Source: an uncultured Christensenella sp.
Lineage (GTDB): Bacteria; Bacillota; Clostridia; Christensenellales; Borkfalkiaceae
Assembly (NCBI GenBank): GCA_910585235.1
Contig: CAJUCM010000004.1
Span: forward strand, 3,244-67,243
DNA: 64,000 bases
Direction: 5' to 3'
Each line of letters starts with the position of its first letter. Positions within the stretch are counted from its first letter, which is position 1. The position numbers were made by a program, and so were the translations under genes. Shown here piece after piece: positions 42,898 through 52,700 of the stretch. The notes under the pieces were generated by a model. The model made no database searches, was not told the origin of the DNA, and saw only the letters and a program-made list of their open reading frames with translations.

Positions 42898-42926
42898 TTT
42901 ACTTTGTGATAGGATTACGGTATAAT
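42898..42926 (+). promoter_or_regulatory. Promoter of the orphan membrane-protein gene
   Basis: TATAAT at 42921-42926 with a moderate TTTACT -35 box at 42898-42903 (17-base spacer). Confidence 0.45.
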
Positions 42927-42964
42927 GTTGGCAAGATAAACGGTAAATCAGCGGAGAGGATTCT

Positions 42965-43834
42965 GTGAAAAAAACGCAAGAGCAAATAGACTTAGAAAAA
43001 GAATTGCTTTTAGAAGAATATGATCTGGAAACATTAGAGGAGCGTGCGGAAAACGAGCGTTTATTGTTGGATGAATCCGATCATGAAATTAACCAAAAAG
43101 AAATAGCTCATATCGTTAAAACGGCGTACGGTAAAATCGTAAACGGACGTGCAATCGTCAGGGAACGTCTAAATTCGATTGCGGTAATCGTAATGTGCGT
43201 TTTTCTTATTGTTCCGATACTGTTTCTTTCATTCTTTATCATCAATAAGTGGTGGCAAAACGGAGCGATGATTTTCGCCTGTATTTTTTTCTCGTGCGCA
43301 TCGATATTGGTTGCGTATTTTATAGTGTATAGGGGCTTTCTCAAAAACACTAAAAAGCTGTTTGACGTTTATTATTTTCAATGCGGAAAAAAACGTATTA
43401 TAATTTACCGGAATAACAAATATACGATTTATTACAGAAATCGTAAAGAAATTGTCTGTATTGAAAATAAGACAAAAAAATGGGTTAAAGATTATGAGCG
43501 TGCAGACTGTATGAATTTGAAATTAGGATTTCATTCATTGGTCGGCGATTTGAAATATCGTAAATTAAGAAAAGGCGGATTTGAAATTTGGACGCCGGCG
43601 AGATATGATACTTCAACGCAAATACATGTTTTTTCGGGATACGCTTCGTTAACAGTGGATAATAATTGCAATCCGATCAAAGTTTTTATCGGTGGCGGCA
43701 GATACACTTCCTATATTTATGATTTCAAAGAAGATAAAGATTTTAAGATTGTTTTACCCAAAGAAGTACTTTCCGCTTGTGAGAGGCTGCAAATCGAACC
43801 GCCTGAGAAAAATCAGTGGATAACATTTGAATAA
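42965..43834 (+). CDS. Hypothetical membrane protein, AT-rich
   Basis: A 289-residue protein of no recognised family. A charged, probably coiled-coil N-terminus (about 1-70, rich in Glu and Leu) is followed by two adjacent membrane helices (IAVIVMCVFLIVPILFLSFF and IFACIFFSCASILVAYFIVY). A soluble C-terminal domain of about 165 residues is rich in Tyr, Lys and beta strands. GTG start after GGAGAGGA. Its codons are clearly AT-richer than those of the neighbouring sugar genes, and it stands alone between two terminators, which points to recent acquisition. The domain order (coiled coil, hairpin of two helices, cytoplasmic domain) does not identify a role. Confidence 0.6.
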   Translation: MKKTQEQIDLEKELLLEEYDLETLEERAENERLLLDESDHEINQKEIAHIVKTAYGKIVNGRAIVRERLNSIAVIVMCVFLIVPILFLSFFIINKWWQNGAMIFACIFFSCASILVAYFIVYRGFLKNTKKLFDVYYFQCGKKRIIIYRNNKYTIYYRNRKEIVCIENKTKKWVKDYERADCMNLKLGFHSLVGDLKYRKLRKGGFEIWTPARYDTSTQIHVFSGYASLTVDNNCNPIKVFIGGGRYTSYIYDFKEDKDFKIVLPKEVLSACERLQIEPPEKNQWITFE

Positions 43835-43850
43835 TTAAAATTGACCGCAT

Positions 43851-43884
43851 GAAAAAGAGCGAAGAATTTTCTTCGCTCTTTTTC
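43851..43884. terminator. Bidirectional terminator
   Basis: GAAAAAGAGCGAAG-AATTTT-CTTCGCTCTTTTTC between two converging genes. Confidence 0.9.
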
Positions 43885-43900
43885 ATTTTGATTGCTGTTT

Positions 43901-44710
43901 TTATTTGCGAAAGTCGCGCGCGCTCATGCCGTACGCCCTGCGGAACATTTTCGAGAAGTAGTTGTAGTCCCCGATCCCGCAACGCTCCGCGATTTCGCTC
44001 ACGGTAAGGTCGGTCGTTTTCAGAAGTTCGGCGGCGTAACGAAGTCTTCTCAAACGCACAAATTCGGCGGGGGTACAGCGGTAGTTCTCGCGGACGAAGG
44101 CATAGAGCTCCCGCCGCGAAAGCAAAAATTTTCTGCAAAGCCTGTTCACGCCGAGGTCGCCGCGGATATGTTCCGCAATAAACGCTTCGAGTCTGCTTCC
44201 GAGCGTCTCGTTCTGTTCCCGCACGAAACGTTTGAGCTGGTCGTAGCCCGTACACGCCTCTAAAATATGGATCGCGGAGAGGATCTTGTCGTGGGGAATT
44301 TCGGGGAGAGATTCCCAGTATTTTTTCGCCGTCTCCCTGTCTGCGCCGTAATCCGTTTCCGGAAACCGCGAGGATTTTTCGCGGATCTGCCCGATCCCGA
44401 TAAATCCGCGGATACTGTCATTTAAGCGCACGGGCGCCATGCACTCGGTAAGTCCCGCATGGCAGGGATACAGATATGCGGACTGCGTCTTTTTGCATTC
44501 GGCAAGGGCGTTGAGGTCGCACCGCCTGCATTTTTCTTCCGCATCGGGAAAACTCCTGAGGTATTTGCAGAACGGGGAATACCGTTCGGGATAATAGCAA
44601 AGTTCCTTTCCGTCCCCGTCGTAAATGCAGATCTTCATGCCTGTGAGGTTGTAAAAGTCTTTGAGAAGATTTTCCAAATCTTCCGAAGCGCGGTAGGGTT
44701 TTTCCGTCAT
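43901..44710 (-). CDS. PocR-AraC sugar-responsive regulator
   Basis: Regulator of 269 residues. The N-terminal PocR sensory domain (about 10-150) has its typical cysteine pattern (KCRRCD, then YPCHAGLTECMAPV) and an IRGFIGIGQIR strand. PocR domains are thought to bind small hydrocarbon-like or diol molecules. The C-terminal AraC helix-turn-helix pair is present (VNRLCRKFLLSRRELYAFV, then EIAERCGIGDYNYFSKMFRR). It is divergent from the kinase/isomerase/aldolase operon and is its likely activator. The intergenic region carries several GATAC words that may be its binding sites. Confidence 0.88.
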   Translation of the reverse strand: MTEKPYRASEDLENLLKDFYNLTGMKICIYDGDGKELCYYPERYSPFCKYLRSFPDAEEKCRRCDLNALAECKKTQSAYLYPCHAGLTECMAPVRLNDSIRGFIGIGQIREKSSRFPETDYGADRETAKKYWESLPEIPHDKILSAIHILEACTGYDQLKRFVREQNETLGSRLEAFIAEHIRGDLGVNRLCRKFLLSRRELYAFVRENYRCTPAEFVRLRRLRYAAELLKTTDLTVSEIAERCGIGDYNYFSKMFRRAYGMSARDFRK

Positions 44711-44811
44711 GATACGATCCTTCCCGTATCCGTATAAATTGATACGAATTTACCATATTTATTTTCTAAATGATACTATATCTTCCGTAAAAAATCAAGT
44801 AGAATGGCGGT
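44711..44811. promoter_or_regulatory. Divergent control region with GATAC words
   Basis: About 100 bases between the PocR-AraC gene and the kinase operon hold TGATACGAATTT and TGATACTATATC as near-direct repeats, plus a further GATACG next to the regulator start. A TAGAAT box at 44800-44805 ends only six bases before the kinase ATG, so that operon may also be leaderless or start further upstream; no good -35 box was found. Confidence 0.4.
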
Positions 44812-46290
44812 ATGAAAACGCTCAAAAATTTTTTATCGCTGGATATCGGTTCGACCTGCTGTAAAGCGCAGATGTTCGACGAAGAGGGGAATATTCTTTT
44901 TTACCGCACGAGCGAGTGCCCGCTGACGGGAGAGGGCGGGGAGGCGTATGCGGATATTCTGTTGATCCGCGATACAATCAAATCGCTGATCCGCGAGGCG
45001 GCGGGGATCGCCCGCATTCATTCGCTCGCTTTTTCCTCGTTCGGGGAATCCTTTGTTCTTCTCGACGGGCAGGATCGGATTTTGACGCTTCCTATGCTCT
45101 ATACGGATGCGCGGGGCAGACGGCAGGCGGAGCGCGTCGCCCGAAAATACGGAAAGGACGAAATTTACAGGCTCACGGGCGTAATGCCGCACGCTATGTT
45201 TTCCGTCTATAAACTGCTCTGGATCATGGAAAATCAGAAGGAGAGGTACGCCTGCGCCGATAAACTTTTTTTGATCGGCGACTATTTCGGGTATCTTCTC
45301 ACGGGGAAGCGGGCGATCGATTATTCGCTTGCTTCGCGCACGGGAGCATTCGACGTCCGCGCCAAAAAGTTTGCGGAGGAATTTTTGAAAGAGCTGGATA
45401 TTCCGCGCGCGCTGTTTTCCTCGCCCATGCCCGCGGGGAGCGTCGTCGGAACGGTGTTGCCTGAGGCGGCGGACGAGTATCATCTCCCGCGCGACTGCGT
45501 GCTCGTGCTCGGTTCCCACGATCAGATCTGCGCTTCGCTCGGCGCGTGCGCGCTCGAAGCGGGCGCGGCGGTGGACGGCATGGGGACGGTGGAGTGCCTC
45601 ACCGTCCTGTTCGACCGGCTCCCAGAAGATCCCGCGTTCGGGGCAAAGGGGTATCCGTTCGTTCCCTATGCGGTTGACGGACTGTACTGCACTTACGTTC
45701 TGAATACGACGTGCGGTTCCGTCGTGAATTGGTTCCGCAAGAAAATCGTCCGCGATCATCGGGGAGAGGAGGAAAATTTCTTTGCCTATATGGAAAAGCG
45801 CATGGGGGATACGCCCTCCGAAGTTCTGCTTCTTCCCTATTTTGCCGGCGCGGCAACCCCGCGGCAGGACGAAAACGCCAAGGGCGCGTTTCTGAATCTG
45901 ACGCTCGGAACTCAGGACGCCGACTTATACCGCGCGATCCTCGAAGGCGCGGCTTATGAGATGAGGCTGAACATGAACGCCGTCGGGGAGTTCGGGATCG
46001 CCGTGCGCGAGGCGATCGCAACGGGCGGAGGGGCAAAGTCGGACAGGTGGCTTCAAATCAAGGCGGACGTGCAGGGGATCCCCTATTACGCGCTCCGTTC
46101 CGCGGAGGGAGGGCTGTGCGGACTGGCGCTCCTGCAAGCCGTGGCGGCGGGAAGCGCAAAGGATCTTCCCTCGGCGGCAAAGATCTTTGTCAAACGCAAC
46201 CGCAAATATCTTCCGCAAAAGCAGGAGGGATACGAGCGGAACTTTGAAAAATACCGGAAATTATATGATTTATTAAAGGAGATAAACTGA
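44812..46290 (+). CDS. FGGY-family carbohydrate kinase
   Basis: Cytoplasmic sugar kinase of 492 residues, the usual FGGY length. The N-terminal phosphate-binding motif FLSLDIGSTCCKAQMFD, a mid-protein GSHDQICASLG block and the C-terminal FGGY_C segment ATGGGAKSDRWLQIKADVQG are intact. FGGY kinases act on rhamnulose, fuculose, xylulose, ribulose, erythritol and others. Position ahead of an L-fucose/arabinose-isomerase-like enzyme and an aldolase suggests that it phosphorylates the ketose produced by that isomerase; which ketose is unknown. Confidence 0.88.
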   Translation: MKTLKNFLSLDIGSTCCKAQMFDEEGNILFYRTSECPLTGEGGEAYADILLIRDTIKSLIREAAGIARIHSLAFSSFGESFVLLDGQDRILTLPMLYTDARGRRQAERVARKYGKDEIYRLTGVMPHAMFSVYKLLWIMENQKERYACADKLFLIGDYFGYLLTGKRAIDYSLASRTGAFDVRAKKFAEEFLKELDIPRALFSSPMPAGSVVGTVLPEAADEYHLPRDCVLVLGSHDQICASLGACALEAGAAVDGMGTVECLTVLFDRLPEDPAFGAKGYPFVPYAVDGLYCTYVLNTTCGSVVNWFRKKIVRDHRGEEENFFAYMEKRMGDTPSEVLLLPYFAGAATPRQDENAKGAFLNLTLGTQDADLYRAILEGAAYEMRLNMNAVGEFGIAVREAIATGGGAKSDRWLQIKADVQGIPYYALRSAEGGLCGLALLQAVAAGSAKDLPSAAKIFVKRNRKYLPQKQEGYERNFEKYRKLYDLLKEIN

Positions 46291-47685
46291 ATGAAATTTG
46301 CACTGTTTTTCGGGAACCGCGGCTTTATGCCGGGGGAACTCATCAGGGGCGCGCGGGCGGACATGATCAAAGCCGTGACGGACGCGGGATATGAATATCT
46401 CGCCATGGACGAAAATCTCACCCGCTACGGCGCGGTCGAAACGCGCGAAGAGGGCAGGCTCTATCACGATTGGCTGAAAAGTCACGAGGGCGAGTATGAC
46501 GGCGTGATCTTATGTATGCCGATCTTTATCGACGAGAACGGCGCGGTGACCGCGTTGCAGGATGCGGGCGTTCCCATTCTCATGCAGGCGTACCCCGACG
46601 AGATCGGGAAGATGGATTTTGCGCACAGGCGCGATGCGTTCTGCGGAAAGTTTTCCGTGACCGACGTATTCTATCAGTACAAAATTCCCTTTACCGTCAT
46701 GAAACCGCACGTCGTTCATCCTTCAAGTCAAGCGTTTGCGCAGAACCTCAAAGACTTTGCCGCGATTTGCAGAGTCGTCAAAGGAATGAGGCGTTTCAAC
46801 CTCGGTTGTATCGGCGCAAGAACGACTGCGGTCAAGACCGTCCGCTTTGACGAGGTCACCCTGCAACGCTACGGGATCAACGTGGAGAGCTTCGATCTAT
46901 CCGAACTTATCGACTTTGTAAACAGGAAAGCCGACGACGACAAAGAGGTGCTTGCAAAAATCAAACGGCTTGAAAATTACGCCGACTTTACAAAAGTTCC
47001 GCAGAAGAACAAACTGACGCTCGCCAAAATTTCCGTCGTGATCGACGAATATATCGAGAATTACCGCCTCGACGCCCTGACGCTCCGTTGCTGGAACGAG
47101 ATGGAGACGATCCTGCGCGTCTGCCCCTGCGTTTTGATCTCCGAACTCAACGACAGAGGGATCACCTGCTCTTGCGAGATAGACCTGACTTCTGCGATCA
47201 CCATGCGCGCCATGGCGCTCGCCTCCCAAAAACCGACGGCTTGCCTCGATTGGAACAACAACTACGGGGACGACGAAAACAAAGTCATTCTCTTCCATTG
47301 CGGACCCGTCGCGCAGTCGCTGATGGAGGGAAAGGGCACCGTGACCGAACATAAGATGTTTGCCAAGGGAGACCCCGGTTCGGGCTGGGGAACGAACGAG
47401 GGCAGGATCAGAGCAATGGATATGACGATCTCGAACGGGTTCACGGAGGACGGAAAACTCAAAGTGTATGCAAGCGAGGCGCGCTTTACGGGCGAGCCCA
47501 TTGAAAAGTCCTTTTTCGGTTGCGGCGGCGTTGCGGAAATTCCCGATTTGCAGAATAAACTTCTCCGTCTTGCAAAGGGCGGGTTCAAACACCATACGAC
47601 GGTGGGCGTCGGTCATATGAAGTACGTTCTCGAAGAGGCGTTCGCAACTTATCTCAATTACGAAATCATTGACATCGAGGGTTAA
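46291..47685 (+). CDS. L-fucose/L-arabinose isomerase-family protein
   Basis: Aldose-ketose isomerase-like protein of 464 residues. The N-terminal Rossmann-type domain starts FALFFGNRGFMPGELI, and a GVILCMPIFIDENG block, a GCIGARTTAVKTVRFDE segment and a C-terminal TVGVGHMKYVLEEAF match the fucose-isomerase-like fold. Metal ligands likely include the Glu in CEIDL/LISELNDRG and a C-terminal His. It is shorter than classical L-fucose isomerase (about 590) and close to a less studied group of about 460 residues. It starts directly after the kinase stop codon. The sugar substrate is not determined. Confidence 0.8.
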   Translation: MKFALFFGNRGFMPGELIRGARADMIKAVTDAGYEYLAMDENLTRYGAVETREEGRLYHDWLKSHEGEYDGVILCMPIFIDENGAVTALQDAGVPILMQAYPDEIGKMDFAHRRDAFCGKFSVTDVFYQYKIPFTVMKPHVVHPSSQAFAQNLKDFAAICRVVKGMRRFNLGCIGARTTAVKTVRFDEVTLQRYGINVESFDLSELIDFVNRKADDDKEVLAKIKRLENYADFTKVPQKNKLTLAKISVVIDEYIENYRLDALTLRCWNEMETILRVCPCVLISELNDRGITCSCEIDLTSAITMRAMALASQKPTACLDWNNNYGDDENKVILFHCGPVAQSLMEGKGTVTEHKMFAKGDPGSGWGTNEGRIRAMDMTISNGFTEDGKLKVYASEARFTGEPIEKSFFGCGGVAEIPDLQNKLLRLAKGGFKHHTTVGVGHMKYVLEEAFATYLNYEIIDIEG

Positions 47686-47688
47686 ATC

Positions 47689-48531
47689 ATGTTGACAAAT
47701 CTCAAAGAAGTCTGTAAAATTGCTGAGAAAACGAATACTGCGATCGGCAGTTTCAATACGCCGAATGCGGAGTGCCTTTTTGCCGTTCTGGATGCGGCGG
47801 AGAAATTGAACGTTCCCGTTATCATCGCGCACGCGCAGATCCATGAAGAGGTCGCGCCGCTCGATAAGATCGGACGCGTCATGGTCGCGCTTGCCGAAAG
47901 CGCGAAAGTTCCCGTATGCGTACACCTCGATCACGGCGAAAACCTCTCCTATTGCAAACGGGCAATGGATCTGGGCTTTACTTCCGTCATGATCGACTAT
48001 TCCGCGTTAAATTACGAAGAGAACGTTGCGGGAACGGCGGAAGCCGTCTCCTGCGCCCATGCACGCGGCGTAGATGTGGAGGCGGAACTCGGCGCGCTTC
48101 CGCAGCGGGAGGGCGGCGGAGAAGAATGCGCCGTTCCCGAAGCGTTATATACAAAGCCGGAACTTGTAAAGGACTTTGTGTCCGCTACGGGCATAGACGC
48201 GCTTGCGATCGCGTTCGGAACGGCGCACGGCATCTATAAAAAGAAGCCCGTTCTCAATATGGATATTATCAGTCGGGTGCGCGGGGAGACGAAATTGCCG
48301 CTCGTCATGCACGGCGGCAGCGGGATCTCCCATGAGGAATACCGCAAGGTGATCGCGCGCGGGATCAGAAAAATCAATTACTATTCGTATATGTCTTACG
48401 ACGGTTACGCCGCGGCAAAAGTGACCGTGGAGAAAAAGGAAGCGGATTTCTATCATAACCTCGCGCTGAATGCGCAAAACGCAATGTATGAAAAGGCGCT
48501 CGAAACAATGAAAGTCTTTTCGGGGAAATAA
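47689..48531 (+). CDS. Class II fructose-bisphosphate-aldolase-family enzyme
   Basis: Zinc-dependent ketose-phosphate aldolase of 280 residues. The metal-binding blocks are complete: VHLDHGENL (His and Asp), AFGTAHGIYK and MHGGSGI, with the Glu in EAELGALP. Relatives include fructose-, tagatose- and other ketose-1,6-bisphosphate aldolases. It is the FbaA/GatY type, not the AraD/FucA type that usually follows a fuculose or rhamnulose kinase, which makes the pathway non-standard. It begins three bases after the isomerase stop codon, so co-translation is likely. Confidence 0.9.
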   Translation: MLTNLKEVCKIAEKTNTAIGSFNTPNAECLFAVLDAAEKLNVPVIIAHAQIHEEVAPLDKIGRVMVALAESAKVPVCVHLDHGENLSYCKRAMDLGFTSVMIDYSALNYEENVAGTAEAVSCAHARGVDVEAELGALPQREGGGEECAVPEALYTKPELVKDFVSATGIDALAIAFGTAHGIYKKKPVLNMDIISRVRGETKLPLVMHGGSGISHEEYRKVIARGIRKINYYSYMSYDGYAAAKVTVEKKEADFYHNLALNAQNAMYEKALETMKVFSGK

Positions 48532-48533
48532 TC

Positions 48534-49442
48534 ATGGAAAAAAAGATCGGGAATCGGGAACAGATCGCTTACGTCCGCCGGTACACGCTGACGGACGGCG
48601 CGAAAGCGGGACTGAAAATTGCGGAAGTCGATAACGGAAAACTGAGGTTTTTGCTCAACGAGAGCAAAGCGCTCGATATTACGCAGCTCTGGCACAGGGG
48701 AATGAACGTGAGTTTTCTCTCCAAAAACGGGCTCGTCTCGCGCGATCTGCCCTTTTCCCGCCGCTTCGAGGGCGGAATGCTCTATACTTGCGGGCTGGAC
48801 AACGTCGGGGCGCGGGAGGGGTTTGAACTTCACGGAACCTTTCACAATACTCCCGCGGAGATTTTCAGGATCGATTGCGACGAAGAGAAGATCACGGTCT
48901 GTGCCGGAACGGAGGATACGGAACTTTTCGGCAAGAACCTCGTTCTTTTCCGCACGGTGGAAACGGCGGTCGGGTCGGATACCGTAACGGTGACGGACAC
49001 GCTCGAAAACCGCGGGAACAGGGAGGAGGATTACTGCATTCTCTACCATGTCAATCTCGGTTATCCCTTCTTGGATGAGGGGGTGACGATCGTGGGGGAC
49101 GAGGCGGAAGCGCGCCCCCGCACCGCGTGGGCGAAGGAAAGGATCGGCGACCGACTTTTGTTCGGCGGCGTGAAGGACTGCGAAGAGGAGCGCTGTTATT
49201 TTATCCGTCATAACGTTCCGTCCGTAAAAGCCGTAAACAAGCGGATCGGTAAATCGTTCAGGCTCGGCTATTCCCAGGAGACGCTTCCCTGTTTTGTGCA
49301 GTGGTCGAGCGCCGCAAGCGGGGATTACGCGCTCGGATTGGAGCCATCCTCCACCTATCTCGACGATGAATTCCGATATCGGAAAATCAAACCGCGGGAA
49401 CGCGTCGTATTCAGATTGACGCTCACGGTAAAAGATATCTGA
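48534..49442 (+). CDS. DUF4432 aldose-1-epimerase-like protein
   Basis: Cytoplasmic beta-sandwich protein of 302 residues resembling galactose mutarotases of the DUF4432 group. The conserved ALDITQLWHRGMNVSF segment, the GLDNVGAREGFELHG block that carries the catalytic-type His, and a late ALGLEPSSTYL segment identify the family. Mutarotases supply the right anomer to a kinase or isomerase. It follows the aldolase gene by two bases and is the last gene of the cassette. The ribosome binding site (GGGGAAA) is weak, suggesting translational coupling. Confidence 0.82.
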   Translation: MEKKIGNREQIAYVRRYTLTDGAKAGLKIAEVDNGKLRFLLNESKALDITQLWHRGMNVSFLSKNGLVSRDLPFSRRFEGGMLYTCGLDNVGAREGFELHGTFHNTPAEIFRIDCDEEKITVCAGTEDTELFGKNLVLFRTVETAVGSDTVTVTDTLENRGNREEDYCILYHVNLGYPFLDEGVTIVGDEAEARPRTAWAKERIGDRLLFGGVKDCEEERCYFIRHNVPSVKAVNKRIGKSFRLGYSQETLPCFVQWSSAASGDYALGLEPSSTYLDDEFRYRKIKPRERVVFRLTLTVKDI

Positions 49443-49444
49443 AA

Positions 49445-49475
49445 GAGAGATGCGCTCTTTTTGAGCGCATCTTTT
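49445..49475 (+). terminator. Rho-independent terminator
   Basis: GATGCGCTC-TTTTT-GAGCGCATC followed by TTTT, seven bases after the last gene of the cassette. Confidence 0.88.
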
Positions 49476-49531
49476 CATGTCGGTTATCTCCGAAAATCCC
49501 CGAAAAGGGGCTAAAAACGGGTCAAAAATGG

Positions 49532-49560
49532 GTAAGCATAAGTTCTGCTTATACTTTTTT
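49532..49560 (+). terminator. Second terminator-like hairpin
   Basis: GTAAGCA-TAAGTTC-TGCTTAT followed by ACTTTTTT. It would insulate the giant gene from read-through and contains an imperfect copy of the palindrome found after that gene (60091-60105). Confidence 0.5.
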
Positions 49561-49614
49561 AATTTGGCCTTCGTTTTTGTTATAGCTGAGAATCGAATCG
49601 GGGGGCTTATTTCG

Positions 49615-49643
49615 TTGACAGTGAAAAAATTTACTCGTATAAT
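49615..49643 (+). promoter_or_regulatory. Consensus promoter of the giant surface-protein gene
   Basis: TTGACA at 49615-49620, exactly 17 bases, TATAAT at 49638-49643: a perfect match to the vegetative sigma consensus. Leader of about 98 bases with an AGGAGGA ribosome binding site. Confidence 0.85.
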
Positions 49644-49747
49644 ATCAGTATAATTCCCGAATCATAAAATTGTAAGGATTATTTTATCAATTCTATGAGG
49701 AATCGCGTAAAATTAGGCAATTTTTTGATCGTTTTCAGGAGGACAAT

Positions 49748-52700
49748 ATGAAAAAGAAGCATTACTTACTGATTGCAGCTCTCTCGTTATCGCTGACGAC
49801 GGCTGCGTGTGCAACGACGTTGTCGGCATGTAAAGACGACGATACGGAACACATTCAGATTATCAAAAGTCTGACGGGAACGTATTACTTCGACGATAAC
49901 GGCACGGAGCGCACGCTCAAACTCGGACTTACGTCGTTCTCGCTTGATTTCGGTGACGGAATTAAGACGGGTTATTACAGTTCGTACGATAATAACGGCA
50001 CGATCACGTTCGATTTCGACAATTCCGAAACGGCGACGGCGGTATTCAAGAGCGACGTTTTGACGATGCAGTACAACGGTAGAACGTACGTTTTGTACCG
50101 TCAAAAGGATTTAACCGTAAAGTTCGACGTTGACGGCGGCTCGGCGGTGGCGGATCAGACCGTAGTAAACGGAAAGAAGGCAGTCCGTCCCGCAACCAAC
50201 CCCACGCGCCCCGACAGTGCGTTTATCGGTTGGTATAAAGAATCCGCGTGCGTCACGCCCTTTGATTTCGACACGGAAATCATTACCTCCAATACGACGA
50301 TTTATGCAAAGTTCATTACGATCAACGCCGAATTCGGCGTCTATCGGGCGACGTTCGATCTCGGCGAGGGGATCGACGAAAACTATCCTGCCGTCGAGAC
50401 GGTCAACAGAGTTCTCTATAATCTTCCGGAGCTTCCGAGTAAAGACGGAAACGATTTCCTCGGCTGGTGGGTCAGCGATTATTATGACGGGGAAAAACTT
50501 TCCTGCCGTTATAACGGACAGGAGATCTATGAGGACACCGTTCTGTATGCGGTTTGGGCGAGCGATAAAGCCGCCGTTTCCGTCACGCCCGACGGCGCGA
50601 ACTGGTCGGCACGCGGCACGAATAAAGTATTTGAAGTATGTATAAAGGATGCGGACGGGCACGAGTGGAAGCGTCAGAACAATGCCGCCACTTCGATCGA
50701 GTTCAATTTCGATGCGGCGGACGCGGGCGACTACACGGTTGAAGTCACGGTGGGCGGCAACACGACGGTTGCTTATTACAGAAACAAGGCGCTTGCGCGC
50801 GTCGCAAAATTTGCGGTAGAGGACGACTATCTCGGATTTCTTCCCATCGAGACGAAAAATCCTGCGGTCAGCGTCAATTACTATCTGGATTTCGAGTGCG
50901 GAACGGCGGGGCATAAACACGAACACGTTGCTCTCGCAGGTCACGGCTTTGATTTTTCTGCCTGCAAGATGCTGGAAACGGGGATCAAATTCCGCGTTAC
51001 GGCGGAGGCGAACGGTTATGCGAAATCCGTCTCCGAAGAGTTCACCGTACTTCGCGGGCTTGAAAAAGCGACGGGACTTGAAGTGAACGCAGAGAAGGAT
51101 CTGCTTATCTGGGACGCGGTCGAGAACGCGAAGAGCTATCTTTTGAAATTTACGGATGGGGGGACGACAATCGAAAAGACGGTCACGACGACTTCTTTCG
51201 ATATGCGTTCGCTCGGTGCCGGAAACTGGACGATCGAATTAACGCCTTACAATACGACTTACAATACGCCGGAGGCAACGGAGATCACTTATCGGAAAGC
51301 GAGACTTGCAAGTCCCGTGCTTTCGTTTGCAAACGACACGATTAATTGGCAAAAAGTAGACGGCGCGACGGGTTACCGCGTCTTTGTAAACGGCGTTCAG
51401 CAGGGCGCCGATCTCGACGCGGAGACGACGAGTTTTGCAATTTCTCAGAACGATGCAGATTACAACGAATCTTATGCCGTCACCGTCGTTGCATTGGCGG
51501 GAGACGCGACGGCAAATTCTCTTGCGAGCGACGCGTTCTATGTTCACGACGAACTCGGTGAAATTACTTATGCGCACGGTAAAGTGAGCTGGGGCGCGGT
51601 TCGCGGCGTTTCAAAATTCGGCGTGAAAGTCGGCGACGCGGAGGAATTCTTTGTCTCGGCGAACGAAACGGAAGTCGCGTTTACCAAGAGCGGTGCGACG
51701 GTGATTACCGTTACGCCGTACCTCAACGAGACGGACACTGCGACTGCGCAGACGGTGACGGTCGAAGTCTATGCTGTAACATTTGATACGAACAGAGGAA
51801 CGGCGGTTCCGAATCAATATAAGGCGGACGGCGATACGGTCGTGCTTCCCGAAAATGATCCGACGAGAACGGGTTATACGTTCCTCGGCTGGTTCGATTC
51901 GCCGGACGGCGGAAAGCACCTCGACGCAAACGGCGCGACGGAGTTCATTTTCGACAGTACGAAGCCTACGGTCTATGCGATCTGGAAGGGAAACGAATAT
52001 ACCGTTACGTTCAATGCGGGAGAGGGAACGCTTCCGGACGGAGCGTCGTCCGAATTTACCGTGACGTACGGCGAAGGCGAAGGAACTTATTATCCCGTTC
52101 CGAAGATCGAAGGAAGTCAGGACAGGGTATTCGAGGGGTGGTACACTGCGGAAAACAAAGGTGCGAAAATTACGGACGATACGGGCAGAGTGTTGAAAGA
52201 TTGGGATATCCCGCAGGATTTCGTGCTGTTCGCGCATTGGTCGGCTCCCGGCGTCAAATATGTGAACGACGGATCGGGTAAGGGTTACCTCGCCGTCAAA
52301 GATACCGCTTCCATCAATAATCTGACCACGGTTACGGTACTCGAATCCTATGACGGTCTGCCCGTCACGGGAATTTCGGCAGACGCTTTCGACGGGTGCG
52401 CCTCCGTCACCAAGCTCAGAATACCGAGTTCCATAAAGACCGTAATCATCCCTGAGGGCGGACCTACGGCGGCGGGTTCCTCATTCCGCGGCATGAACGG
52501 ACTGAAAGAGATCGAAGTTTACGATGTTGAAGGGGAAAAATTCTTCGCCTCCTATGAGGGTGCGCTGTATTCGGTCAAAAACGGCGGTTTGGATGAACTG
52601 CTGTATGTGCCGAGGGCGCAGAATACGGAGAACGCCGTCATTCGCGTTGCGGACGGGACGAAAACGATCGGGAATTATGCCGTAGCGAGCATGGATCTTA

